A stretch of DNA of 64,000 nucleotides from Sanderia malayensis (Eukaryota; Cnidaria; Scyphozoa; Semaeostomeae; Pelagiidae), in NCBI GenBank assembly GCA_013076295.1, contig RQOL01000618.1, positions 4,588,001-4,652,000 on the forward strand, read 5' to 3'. Position 1 is the first letter of the stretch. The number at the start of each line of letters is the position of its first letter. This document shows positions 21,701 through 31,344 of the stretch, piece by piece. Below the pieces are notes generated by a model. The model was not told where the DNA came from. It was given only the letters and a program-made list of their open reading frames with translations, and did no database searches. The translations under genes and the position numbers were made by a program.

Positions 21701-22046
21701 TTAGTCGATTTGGTCCACCCGTCGTATTACACTCTGACCAAGGTCGAAATTTTAAATCAAACTTGATGCAAGAAGTTTGCCAGTTGATGGGTATTCGGAA
21801 AACGCGCACCACTGCTTATCATCCGCAGTGTGACGGACTTGTAGAGCGCCAAAATCGCACAATTCAGGAGATGTTATCCGCTTTTGTCTCAAAATACCGT
21901 GATGACTGGGATTTATGGGTTGATCTGGTTGCATACGCGTACAACACCAGCGTTCATTCAACTACCGGCTTCAGCCCATACGAAATGGTTTTTGGTCGCG
22001 AAGCACGCACGCCATTTGACTCAGATTTAGGTATAATTAGGAGTGA
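18790..22046 (+). pseudogene. protease-RT-RNase H-integrase of outer gypsy, broken
   Basis: Protease active site ALIDTGSMKSFIS (about 18840). A frameshift lies at about 19255-19310. RT has SPWASPIVLVKKRDG, LDLRSGYWQIGVE and CYFDDIII. In-frame TGA at 20636-20638. RNase H begins ILQTDASDQGLGAVLTQ. The integrase zinc module ends RTRFYWPK, where a 1-nt shift at about 21427 occurs. The DDE core follows: FWAMDYMGPIS, LHSDQGRNFKS, CDGLVERQNRT. The text then stops at SDLGIIRSD and meets the 3' LTR, so the integrase C-terminus is deleted. Confidence 0.92.
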
Positions 22047-22249
22047 TGTTATGATTGTTATTATTATTGTATTAATTAATGTCTTGTTATAATTGTTTGA
22101 TTGTTATTGTGTTTAGTTTATGTCTAAGCTGTCTGTCGTCAGACACAGTATGTTTGTATGAAACTCAAGTCACTATGCAATTCAATCAGATATCGTACTC
22201 GCAAGCTAGCAGATGGTTGTACTTTCTCGTGTCGAACTCTAACTTAACA
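22047..22249 (+). repeat. 3' LTR of outer gypsy element
   Basis: Direct repeat of 12138-12340, followed by the GATG duplication at 22250-22253. Confidence 0.93.
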
Positions 22250-22253
22250 GATG

Positions 22254-22605
22254 AGGGTGATCCTGGATCAGTACTTAACCCATAAGTGCCACTATTTGGA
22301 GAATCCCTGCTTTACAAAAACTGTAACTTTCCCAAGTCGACAGAGCGCTTTTGTTATCTTATCTACGGGAAATTGCTTTTGAAATTTTAAGAGTTCCCGG
22401 GATGACGTCTTCCCGGTCAGCCAAAATGGCGAAGAGTGGGTGCAATAAAACACCCCATATCTCCTAAACTATTTCGAAATTCGAAAATTTTTTTTTGCCT
22501 CGAACCTAGTGAAGGATTAACCTTTCAAGTGAGCTAATAAAAAAAATTGTGTTAGAGGCACTTTAAGGTACTTGATCGTCTGCATGTTCAAATAATATGT
22601 TTTCA
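22254..22605. other. Intergenic, possible short MITE
   Basis: AAGTGCCACTA at about 22284 and TAGAGGCACTTT at about 22553 form a short inverted pair. This could be a ~280-bp MITE, although no target duplication was seen. No coding signal. Confidence 0.35.
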
Positions 22606-22877
22606 GCCCAGTTTACATGGGAGTTTTCAGCCCGGTTAACCGAGGTGAATGTTAAGCCCCCTTCTCTGGTCAAATGCTTAAAAATTTTAGTTTGCCTTTA
22701 CATGGGGAAAGTTCTGCCCCTGGCTTAAATCTCAGCCCACTTTACTCTACCCGAAATGGAACTTTAATCTCTTAATTATTGCGCTAATCCCCATTGTTTT
22801 CCAAAAATTCGCCCATGTAATGGCAAATATTTTTCAGCCCGGGCTGGAATCTTAGTGGCGCATGCATAATACTGATT

Positions 22878-23866
22878 ATGTTAGCGCCACATCGCCACAT
22901 TCATCGAATCAATTTCAAAATGGCTAATGGAAATGTGGAAGAAAGTTCTGAGAAAGGTAAAGGAGCCAGTAGATTCCAGTGGAAACAAGGCGAAAAAGTT
23001 GCAAACTTAATGGAATGCTTGGCAAACTATAGGACAAATATGCAATACAATAACAGCGATTTCAATGCAGATAATGTGAAACTGTATGAAGCTGTTAGGG
23101 AAGCCATGGCGAAAATTTATATGGATAAACCAACCCTCTTTAGACCTCCAAAAATTCGAGAAATTTGCGAAGCCGAGCTTCTAAATGAAAATAGGGTGAA
23201 AGAGCTTCATCAGTTACAAAAAGTAGTGTATAAAAGGGGATACAGCCGCGTGCAGGAAAAGCTGAAGGAAATTCGACAAAACATTTTCAATGCAGTGACA
23301 ACAGCTTCTCGTAGTGGCAATGGGAAAATTATATTTGAGCACTACGAACAACTGAAGAAAATTTGGGGAGGTAGTCCTTCTACAAACCCTTTGCCTTGTG
23401 GTATCAGCACAGAGGAATTAAGTCCTGAAGAAATATCTCCTCCTGAATCTTCTCATGAAGATGAAGATCAATTTTTAACAGGCCCATCAGACATTGATGT
23501 CACGGACAGCTCGACAGGAGACAGTCAGCCAACAGTATCTCAATCTGTTTGTGGCAGAAAACAAAAGCTGATAGAAAGCCCTGCCCCAAGATTGATTGAT
23601 AATAAAATAAGCGGAAGCTTATGGAGCACCAACTGAGTGTCTCTCAGCGTGATCAGCTGTTGATAAACGAATCCAAAGAGGATGCCCAATTCAAACAAGA
23701 TATTGCCGAACCACTTAGACAATCTAATTTAACATTTACAGAGTCAATGCAACAGATGACCAGATCTATCACTGAAGTGGCACATGGCCTTACAAGATCA
23801 ATGGAAATGATGAGCCACGTTTTGATTTACCAGCCACAGCCAAAGTTTATGCAGCAGTCACAGTAG
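22878..23866 (+). pseudogene. Harbinger accessory protein (Myb/trihelix-like), one frameshift
   Basis: In PIF/Harbinger elements a Myb/SANT-like partner helps transposase bind DNA and enter the nucleus. The better start is the ATG at 22920 (MANGNVEESSEKGKG), though the frame is open from an ATG at 22878. Then come a three-helix tryptophan-type region (FQWKQGEKVANLMECLANYR...), a basic stretch, and an acidic Ser/Pro-rich linker (ISPPESSHEDEDQF). Near 23615 a frameshift moves to the frame KLMEHQLSVSQRDQLLINES and a Gln/Met-rich helix, ending at 23866. Divergent promoter position just inside the left TIR fits an element gene. Confidence 0.7.
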
Positions 23867-24196
23867 CCTTACAGTTTTCAGCAATTTTTGAACAGCTCAA
23901 CAATTCATCAAAGGGATCTTTCTGAAGTGCATCAACCACAATCACAGTTTTCAAGTGAGCAAGAATTCTGCTAAATAGTTTTGACATCATGAACATAATA
24001 AGTACTTCCAGTTCAGTTCAGTTTACTTTTTTAAAATTCCACTACACATAATGTGATCTAAGATCATGATTTTAACTGCTTAATCATATCAAAGTTAACT
24101 GCTTTAATTATTCATGAAACAAAAAGAACAGGATAGAAAACATTTTGTGTTGCCTTACTTTCTGTACTAAAACTTTCACTGAATGCTGAAGTACAT

Positions 24197-24795
24197 TTAA
24201 TAGTTATCTGGTAAGTTCTCGCCAATATACTCTTTCAGTATTGATCTAACATATTCCCCTTCACCATTGTTGGAAGAGTAGACTGGGTCAGGGACATTTG
24301 GGAAGTTTTCTTTTATCCTTTGATATCTATGAATTTGGCACTGAATTTCTTCATCGCAATAATTATGCAGGACAAAACATGCATAAACCACCATAGGTAT
24401 CTCTTCAAATCGTAGATCCACTTTCCGAGTTAAGAATCTCCATCTTGCTTTCAGACGACCAAAAGCACATTCAATTTGATTTCATGCTGATCTCAGCAAC
24501 TTTGAAAATCTTTAATGCAAAAGGGTGTCAAAGGATATGATGGGTCCCCAATCAGATAATTTGGAACTGCATCATACCTCAACATCCAGAAACTCCCCAG
24601 TGCTATCACAAATTGCCTGAAAATTTACAGAAAAAAACTGTTTGCAATTGAAATAGTCTTGAGAGTTTGTGATAGGCCGTTTCAGTGGAACATGAGTCCC
24701 ATCAATGCAACCAAATGCTTTAATCATTCCAAATTTTAGGTCAAACTCAGAGAACGTCTTTCACATTTCTTGCTTTGTTCTGGGTAAGTGTATAT
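24197..24795 (-). pseudogene. Harbinger transposase, catalytic half
   Basis: The minus strand reads IKAFGCIDGTHVPLKRPITN (first catalytic Asp in the IDGTH motif), YFNCKQFFSVNFQAICDSTG, then after a deletion VPNYLIGDPSYP (second Asp). A broken region follows, and then EEIPMVVYACFVLHNYCDEE, the conserved VLHN block near the third acidic residue, ending at 24197. The sequence from FLDVEV to VPNYL is shortened, and stops occur around 24440-24480. Confidence 0.82.
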
Positions 24796-24880
24796 ACTTA
24801 GGCCCCAGTTCGGCCAGGCCCATTCTGATGAACCCGCGGAACCCGCGAAACTCAAGAAACAAAAGTTCCGCGAGAGCAAT

Positions 24881-24938
24881 GTTCATCGTCTTTTACTTTT
24901 CCTCCTAAAATCGGGAGTAAAAGTACAAAACGATGAAC
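24881..24938 (-). repeat. 58-nt hairpin module, copy 1 (inverted)
   Basis: A perfect-looking arm pair of about 24 bp, GTTCATCGTCTTTTACTTTT against AAAAGTACAAAACGATGAAC, separated by a short loop around TAAAATC. Confidence 0.75.
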
Positions 24939-25377
24939 CCGCAGAACTTCCAAGAAAATGTCCAAAACAGCTTCCAACTTTGTTGCTCCCGTCCACACGT
25001 ATACGTTCACATTTAAGCGCATAGAATGATTTGGTCACGGATCCTCATTAATTTTGCCTTACTAACATGTAAAAGATAAAACGACTCGAAGCAGTTTCAA
25101 AAATATCTACTTTGGAGAGCGTTTTCCAAAGTATACGTATACTGTATGGTGACCTAAAAACGCCGTTTGCCTGTGGACGGGTGGTGCAAACGTATAAAAT
25201 CTATGCGTCTACAAATGTTTTTGTATATGCGTGGATGGTGCGAATGCCTATGTTGGTGCGAATTTAAGGTTGAAGGGGTGTGTTTCCGATCTCCCATGTC
25301 AATAAAAAAAAATTCCGCCCGCCAAAAAGGTGCCCGATTTCAAACATACAATGGAAAAATTTTTGGAGGTCCTGCGG

Positions 25378-25435
25378 GTTCATTGTTTTGTACTTTTACC
25401 CCCGATTTCAGGCAGAAAAGTACAAAACAATGAAC
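25378..25435 (+). repeat. 58-nt hairpin module, copy 2
   Basis: Arms GTTCATTGTTTTGTACTTTT and AAAAGTACAAAACAATGAAC. The G-to-A change in one arm is matched by a compensating change in the other, so the stem is preserved. Confidence 0.75.
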
Positions 25436-25758
25436 CTGATTTTGCAGAACGTGATTTTTAAATTAAAATCCGTATTTTTTGTAGTGATCAACTATTTATT
25501 AAGGCAAATCAAGTCGATCTATGTGAATTTAGTTTGTTGATGTTTTCCTTCTTTCTCGAATTGGCCGGAATACGCAACTTTATATTTTTCAGTTAGGCCC
25601 TACGCAACAAGAGCGGGTCGTTTTAGGCCATACCGTCTTCAAAACAGTAAAGTCAATCAGACAGAGCATTAAAGCAATGATGCTTGGCCAACCAGTGTGT
25701 ATTTAACGGGAGTAACAAAGTTGGAAGTCGTTTTGGACATTTTTTCGATGCACCGCGG

Positions 25759-25816
25759 GTTCATCTTTTTGTTCTTTAACCCGCGATTTTAGGCCGAAAA
25801 GTATAAAACGATGAAC
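25759..25816 (+). repeat. 58-nt hairpin module, copy 3
   Basis: Arms GTTCATCTTTTTGTTCTTTA and AAAAGTATAAAACGATGAAC with several mismatches. It sits at the right end of the inserted MITE. Confidence 0.7.
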
Positions 25817-25822
25817 CTTGAC

Positions 25823-26341
25823 TTAGCGGAAGATTGTCTTCGACACAGTACAGTTGTGAATACCAAAGGTATTTCCAGTCATGAGAAGAGAGCCTGTGTC
25901 TTTCAGGTAATACAGAGTAATGGCCAGTGTCTTTTCAGTTGTCAGGAAACGACAATTCGGGGTGCCATCTTTTGGTGCAATAAAGGGTCGAAACTCATCT
26001 GACAGGGCAAAGAATGATTGCCGTAACATTCGAAAATTATTTTTCTAGCAAAAGTCTGGGACATCGTCTCCTAGCATATTTTGCCACCATTGTTCAGTCC
26101 TGCCTTTCGCATCCCAAACAGAATGAGCCTTGCAAAGAAGTCGACGAGCCTGGAAGGGCTTTCTCTTTCTCAGCATTTTGATTTTTCTTGTGGAATAGTA
26201 CGCAGCCCAAATCAACATTTCTGATTTCATCTGAAACATCTTATATGTAATCAGAAGGCCGTACAGTTGAAAAACCAAAGCCAAAATAGAGAAGAACTGC
26301 ATTGATAACTGTGCGAGTAACTTGCGAACTGTTTCTCTCAC
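25823..26341 (-). pseudogene. Harbinger transposase, N-terminal half
   Basis: From the right TIR side: a basic region (RKIKMLRKRKPFQARRLLCK), then TEQWWQNMLGDDVPDFC, a stop, and FRMLRQSFFALSDEFRPFIA and EKTLAITLYYLKDTGSLL, with the HTH ending HNCTVSKTIFR. This is the standard N-terminal domain of Harbinger transposases (HARBI1-like). It breaks off where the MITE is inserted. Confidence 0.8.
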
Positions 26342-26507
26342 CGCAATTTTGATAAATATGGGTAAAATAGCTTCAAAACAACATTTGGCGCGAAAACAAG
26401 ATTTTCAGCCCGGGTTGAAATTTCCCATTTAAACGCAAACTAAGTTCATTTCGATTAACCGCGCTGAAATCTCAGCCCGGGCAGAAAACTCCCATGAAAA
26501 CAGGCCC

Positions 26508-28670
26508 TAAGGTGAAGCTCATTGGCAATATCTTTCGGCGTAGCCAGGTAATGTTTGCATCGTTAAAGTGAATAAAAACCTTTTTCAGAAACACTTTTAT
26601 CAGGTAAATCTAAGTCCCAAACACAAAAAAGTTGGTATAAAAGGCTTGAAATCTTTCCACAGGCCCCTATGAGCCCCTTGAAGTGGGAGCCCTATTCGTC
26701 AACGGCCGGGCAATGTGTTTACGCGGTATGGCATTTGGCTTGCCGAATTGAACATCGAGCTCAAAGGTTCTGTTTAGATTTTGCCTTTACAAATTCAATT
26801 TTTTTTCCAAGAAAAAGTTTCAAAACAACACAACAAATATTTCAGATATCTGCAGGCTTGCTTTTTGCTGCCTATTATGCTATAGAGGCCCAAACTTGAC
26901 ATAGTACAGAGAATGCAGCCTATACCATTGATCGGATGAGCGTCAATTCTGCACCAAGTGCTATCCTTAAGTTAATGTCTTGCAACTGCTTACTATCTTG
27001 CAAACAGCGCCGAGGAGAGGGGGTTCAGAGGGGTAATTGCAAGGGGACCATGGCTATGTCTCGTTCAATTTCTACTCTGACCACCAGCCCTGCACCCCGG
27101 GGAGAAAAGCTTTGTGCACAAATTCTCAGGGGTGGAGGGAAAACTCTTGGCGAAGACCCTGCCGCCGGGCACAGAAAACATAGCAAATGCCCGGGGGAGG
27201 GGATTTAGAATAATGATGTAACAATATTTGAATTTCCATATAGAATGGTCAAAAGAAACTCACTCACAGGGGGATAATAAATCTGACAACTAGATATAGT
27301 ACACTAAAGCCCCGTAAAGAAAAGCATGCTTTTTTCAAAGCCAGGGTGCTGATGATTCTTACTGAAAGGGTACAAATACAAAGCTCTCCACTTTAATTCT
27401 ATGGAAATTCCAAAGATCCCTGGTGTTGTGAAATGCCCGGGGGCTGGGATATAACTCGCTGTCAAATGCCGGGGGCAGCTAATGCAACACTAACAAGCAA
27501 TGTCAAAAACAGCGTTAGTGCAATGAAAACGGAGAATAGAGGAAGTAAAAAAAAACGGACAAATGCTAAATGCAAAAAATAAGAAAGGACCGTGTTTAGG
27601 CCTCAAAATCTGTTTTCCGCAATGAAGAAGTATCAGATAGATGACATTATGTAATTGATCATTTGGAATCATTGGAGCAAGCATAGAGCAGAAATGTTTC
27701 GACCGCTGCACAGACAGCACTTTGCGCCTGCAAACTTGAAATTTCAGCCAGGAGCTGAGGTGTTATTGGAATAACGTATGCATGACCGGCATTTTGTTCT
27801 CCAGGCCTCTAGGGGCGCGTTTTTTTCTGAAACACACGTTTTTTATGGCTGGAAAGGATCAAACTATTGGCAGAAAATTTTTGGATGTCTCACTAATCAG
27901 TAAATGGACGAAATATCTTGTTATTTACTGTGATCCCAGAGACAAAAAAATTGCCAAAAAAGTTAATTTAGGCAATTTGAAAATTCTCAAAAACTGCACC
28001 CTGCCACAAAATGCCCTTTTCAGAAGATGATGTTGAAGATACACCTGAATTGGCAATGTGAATCATATACCCCCAAAAATTTGCATTGACTTTTGATTTA
28101 TCATTGAATATTGACCGGCTTTGAAGTTTCAAAATTGCTGAAGAACTAGTTATGTCTGTAATATGAAATATAGTGAAAAAACTCAATGTAATTTTCAATT
28201 TTTAAAATGTTTTCCTTGCCTTTATGGCCCAAATGATTAAGCATCATTTTTCGCATCAGATTTCAAATATTTTGTTCACAAAAGTATGTCTATTTTTTAA
28301 AAATTTCTACCCTGCCACAATGGGAAACTTGCTTCTACGCAAAGAGTATGTTTTAAACTTTTATGCCCTGGTCTTGGTATATCCCACAAGATTTGCATTC
28401 ATCCCAATTTTTTAGTGTTCAAGTGTTTACATTTTCACGATGAGTGTCAGCTGCTTGCGATTTAGGCCCAAAATTTTTCTCTGGGTAGTTGATAATTTAA
28501 ATAAATGGTCGGATGTCCGTTTTTCGGCCGCAAACTAAGCAAACCTATTTGCAGCGAAATGGAGATGGTGGGGATGCGGTAACACGTATTGTGATAGCAA
28601 ATAATGCAATAAATTGAACAACGTGAGACTCAGACATCCTTCCTCCCAAAACTCAGCCGCAGCTCAGGGT
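26508..28670. other. Intergenic, no gene recognised
   Basis: Contains GC-rich repeats of AATGCCCGGGGG (about 27187, 27435, 27465). No recognisable ORF, TIR pair or RNA gene. Confidence 0.4.
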
Positions 28671-28679
28671 AGCCTGATT

Positions 28680-28742
28680 ACATAAGGCCCACTCTGCCTC
28701 GTTCCCAAATCTGCCTGTCACTCGCTGCAGTGGGCCTTATAA
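28680..28742. repeat. Short inverted repeat (ATAAGGCCCACT)
   Basis: ATAAGGCCCACTCTG on the left and GCAGTGGGCCTTAT on the right enclose about 35 bp. This is MITE-like. No target duplication was established. Confidence 0.5.
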
Positions 28743-29089
28743 GCTTCCAGCAAAAAAGTGGTCAGCTCCGCCAAAAAATTGGCGGAGCCAATCAAATTGC
28801 AGAAAGCCAAAATACCGAGATTTGATTGGTCCAATAATAATGTTACGTAACATTCGGTTATTCCATATTTTCGCTATCTGTTGTTTTGAAGTTATGGTGG
28901 CAAATATCGTCGCAGCAATCGAGGAAAAGCACAACATTAAAGTTGATTAAGTTCCCATAAGGTCACTCTTCTGCGGACATGCAAAGTAATCGTAGTAAAC
29001 TTGAAATGATTTAAATTCTGATAGCTCCATCCATCTCTATTTCCACAACTATATTAAAAATATATCAGAAAATTTGGGGTCCCAATTGC

Positions 29090-29142
29090 TTGTGGGCCCC
29101 TGGGCCCGGGCCCGGTGGGCCCGGTGGTTAGTGCAGCCCTGG
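29090..29142. repeat. End of a hAT-type MITE, same family as 6742-6906
   Basis: GGGCCCCTGGGCCCGGGCCC followed by TGCAGCCCTG, matching the GC-rich right end of the element at 6742-6906. The left end was not located, so the fragment or its limits are unknown. Confidence 0.5.
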
Positions 29143-29194
29143 GTACACCCTCATGATTTCCTGACTCTTAGTTAATTGGAATTGTTTATCCAAT

Positions 29195-29753
29195 TTATAA
29201 GAATAAGGGCAAGAGATCTAATCCAAATAATTATAGAGAAATAACACTGGTAAGCTGCCATAGGAAAAGCTTTTACAGCAATATTCAGCAAAAGCATGAC
29301 AAAACATTTTTGCCGATTATCAATTAATGAATGAAAATTAAGCGGGATTTAGATCAGGGTCTTCAACAACAGATCACATCTTGCGATTTTGTCGATTATG
29401 AGAAGGTCTTTGATTCGGTTTGGAAAAATGGATTATGGCTTAAACTTATAAATTTTGGCAGAGAAGGAATAAACTGTAACAATTTTAGAAAAAATAACAT
29501 ATTAAAAATAATAATTCTACTTTCTGCTGTTGATACTGTCATTTTTGCGTCAACACCCCAGGATTTGGAAATGTCTCTGAATAATTTATCCAAATATAGC
29601 ACAATATGGAAGCTAAAAGTGGGCATTGAAACCAAAGTAATGATCTCATCAATAAATTGTGAGCACAGTACGAGTCTATATTTTATTTATCACGATAAAA
29701 AGTTAGAAATAGTTATGGAGTTTACATATTTGGGAATAATTTTTAAAAAGTAA
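29195..29753 (+). pseudogene. Non-LTR retrotransposon reverse transcriptase fragment
   Basis: Reads RSNPNNYREITLVSC at about 29212, then DFVDYEKVFDSVWKNGLWLK (RT block around the first catalytic Asp). After a deletion it gives AVDTVIFASTPQDLEMSLNN, where the usual YADDTVIF active site has lost one Asp, followed by KLKVGIETKVMISS and EFTYLGIIF. This corresponds to LINE RT palm and thumb with internal deletions. Clade not determined. Lies 190 bp from the Bel/Pao left LTR. Confidence 0.78.
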
Positions 29754-29941
29754 TGGCAGGTTGTTATCAGTAATAAAACTCATCAAATCCGAGGCTAGGG
29801 GATACGTACTTTGGAATCAAGAACATATAGCATGACGATATATCTGACACTGAAATTATACCGGGTGACCCAAAAAGAACTTTACAAGCGAGCCGCGATA
29901 TATCAAGAAATCTACCGGGTGGTCCAAAATGATGTTACGGT
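29754..29941. repeat. MITE-end repeats (TACCGGGTG)
   Basis: TACCGGGTGACCCAAAAAG at about 29860 and TACCGGGTGGTCCAAAATG at about 29912 resemble the termini of the MITE family seen at 44671-45215, 38752 and 50728. The Bel/Pao element is inserted just after the second one. Confidence 0.5.
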
Positions 29942-30361
29942 TGTTGGGAATCCACGGCACACTTAAACCGATAGGCCCAAAAAAATGATGATTAGGAGAC
30001 TGTATAAGTTTATAATAATTAACATCAATAACACAACAATAAAACGTTTAACTACAACTACAAATCAATAAAAGGCAATTAAATTACTAAAAAGTTCAAA
30101 AGAAGAATTACTTACGAAATTTTGACGAAGGCGATGCTACCGATTTTCAGAATGAATGTTACCTAACTAAATTAAAAAAACACTACAAACGATTATATTA
30201 ATTCTAAAACAATAGTAAATTGACTGTCAGATCAGCGCCTAAATGTCTAGTTTGCATACCCTTGCCAAGAGGTTGTTAGTCGGATCTAAGTCCTTAGTAT
30301 CAATATACCCTCTTAGCAAGGGCATGCAACATGCGTCAATGATCTTGTTCAATTCAGCACA
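29942..30361 (-). repeat. 3' LTR of Bel/Pao element
   Basis: Direct repeat of 37055-37474, about 98% identical by eye. It contains an internal short hairpin (CCCTTGCCAAGAGG / CCTCTTAGCAAGGG). Confidence 0.92.
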
Positions 30362-30372
30362 CACTCCCCTCG

Positions 30373-30893
30373 TCAATTAAGGTCTTTTTGATTGACCTTC
30401 TCAATTGTGCTGATTATGGCCTTTGCATTCTTTGCTGCCATCCTTGAGCTTCTTCTCAACACAGGTTCAACCGGCTCTCGGTGCTTTTGATGCACTTCTG
30501 CTACCAGCTCTAAGGGATAAACTTGCTGCATTGCTCTTTCCATTCTTCTCTTGTTGCCATTGATGATGGCTTCCAATGCTACTCCTCGTGCAACTGTATC
30601 ATCCTTTTCTGTCAATAACTTTAATACTCTTCCCTTCTTCCACATGCCTCTGTGCACCCCTTTCTTTTCTATCTGCACAATGTCTCCGGGTTTCAATCTG
30701 TAATCAGTTCCTTGGGAATTGGATCGTTGCTTGTGAAACTCTCTTAATCCAAGAAGATATTCCTTTTGCCAACGGTCCCAGATGCTGTTAAGCCTTGCTT
30801 CCATGTGTTTAAATCGCACTCTGCCGTCTTCTTGTTCCTCGAACATTTCATTTGGAATATCAGGCATCTGCACCAGTCTGTGGCCAAAGATCA
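30373..30893 (-). pseudogene. Bel/Pao integrase C-terminal domain (DUF5641-like)
   Basis: From the minus strand: HLIFGHRLVQMPDIPNEMFE, WDRWQKEYLLGLREFHKQRS, then LKPGDIVQIEKKGVHRGMWK, and a basic tail (MERAMQQVYPLELV... RRSSRMAAKNAKA), ending at 30373. This is the SH3-like tail of Pao integrases. Reading frame continues the integrase ORF of 31345 onward once the insertion at 30899-31339 and one GATGG are removed (TPNHL|IFGHRL). Confidence 0.85.
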
Positions 30894-30898
30894 GATGG

Positions 30899-31339
30899 TG
30901 TTGGGTTTCCCAGCATTCCATACGAGCGCCGCTGGGAAGCAAATTTTACTAACTTATTTTTTTCTTATTCATTTATTCATATTTACGTCATAGCCTCTTT
31001 CCGAAAACGAGATCAGGAAATAGCCGTAGTTATTCAAGTATTAATCACGGCCACCACCTTAATTCGTAATAGATATACTTAAATTTCATTGGTCGAACTC
31101 ATACTTACGTACCTTAATTCTGTAACGTTGATTGGATGATAAATTTGTAGTTCCTTGCACAAACGTATAAGTGAAATTGTTTAATTTGATCTATAGACTC
31201 TTAAACTGTAAACTGGATCTTGCAATGTATCGTTAGTTTAGTTTTGTCAATTACATATAAAATTCAAACACAGACCTTTTCTTCTGAGTTGTCTCGGTCA
31301 CTCGTAACAAAGAATCAGAGAGAATTGATATTCTCAACA
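30899..31339 (-). mobile_element. Solo LTR of a different LTR element, 5-bp duplication
   Basis: TGTTGGG...TCAACA termini are flanked by GATGG at 30894-30898 and 31340-31344. It splits the conserved TPNHLIFG codons of the Bel/Pao integrase. The 441-bp body has no coding content and no second copy in the window. Confidence 0.85.
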
Positions 31340-31344
31340 GATGG

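Larger units (their letters stand above)
12138..22249 (+). mobile_element. Ty3/gypsy LTR retrotransposon (outer, + strand), with nested relative
   Basis: 203-bp LTRs at 12138-12340 and 22047-22249 (TGTTA...TAACA) are flanked by a 4-bp duplication GATG (12134-12137, 22250-22253). By eye the LTRs differ at 4 of 203 positions. Internal order is gag, protease, RT, RNase H, integrase. It is interrupted by a second gypsy element at 13416-18789. Gag has frameshifts and pol has a stop and two frameshifts. The 3' end is internally deleted: the integrase text runs straight to the 3' LTR without the integrase C-terminus or an obvious polypurine tract. Dead copy. Confidence 0.93.
24800..25816. mobile_element. 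Hairpin-rich MITE inserted in the Harbinger transposase
   Basis: It lies between the two halves of the transposase. Outer parts are inverted copies: left ATGTCCAAAACAGCTTCCAA (about 24958) pairs with TTGGAAGTCGTTTTGGACAT on the right (about 25720). It contains three 58-nt self-complementary modules beginning GTTCATC and ending GATGAAC or ATGAAC, at 24881-24938 (inverted), 25378-25435 and 25759-25816. The last coincides with the right edge. The left boundary is uncertain. Confidence 0.7.
22606..26507. mobile_element. PIF/Harbinger DNA transposon, degraded
   Basis: The ends share inverted CATGGGAGTTTTC(A/T)GCCCGG: left from about 22606, right in reverse complement to 26507. They are flanked by TCA and TAA, a possible imperfect 3-bp target duplication. 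Inside are the two genes typical of PIF/Harbinger in convergent order: a Myb/trihelix-like DNA-binding protein (+) and the DDE transposase (-). The transposase gene is split by an insertion at about 24800-25816. Confidence 0.8.

Noticed and set aside
26669..27208. Short plus-strand ORFs as genes
   Set aside because: No homology, no splice context; composition like surrounding intergenic repeats.
30899..31339. Intron in the Bel/Pao integrase
   Set aside because: TG/CA ends with a 5-bp GATGG duplication, and no GT/AG at the junctions.
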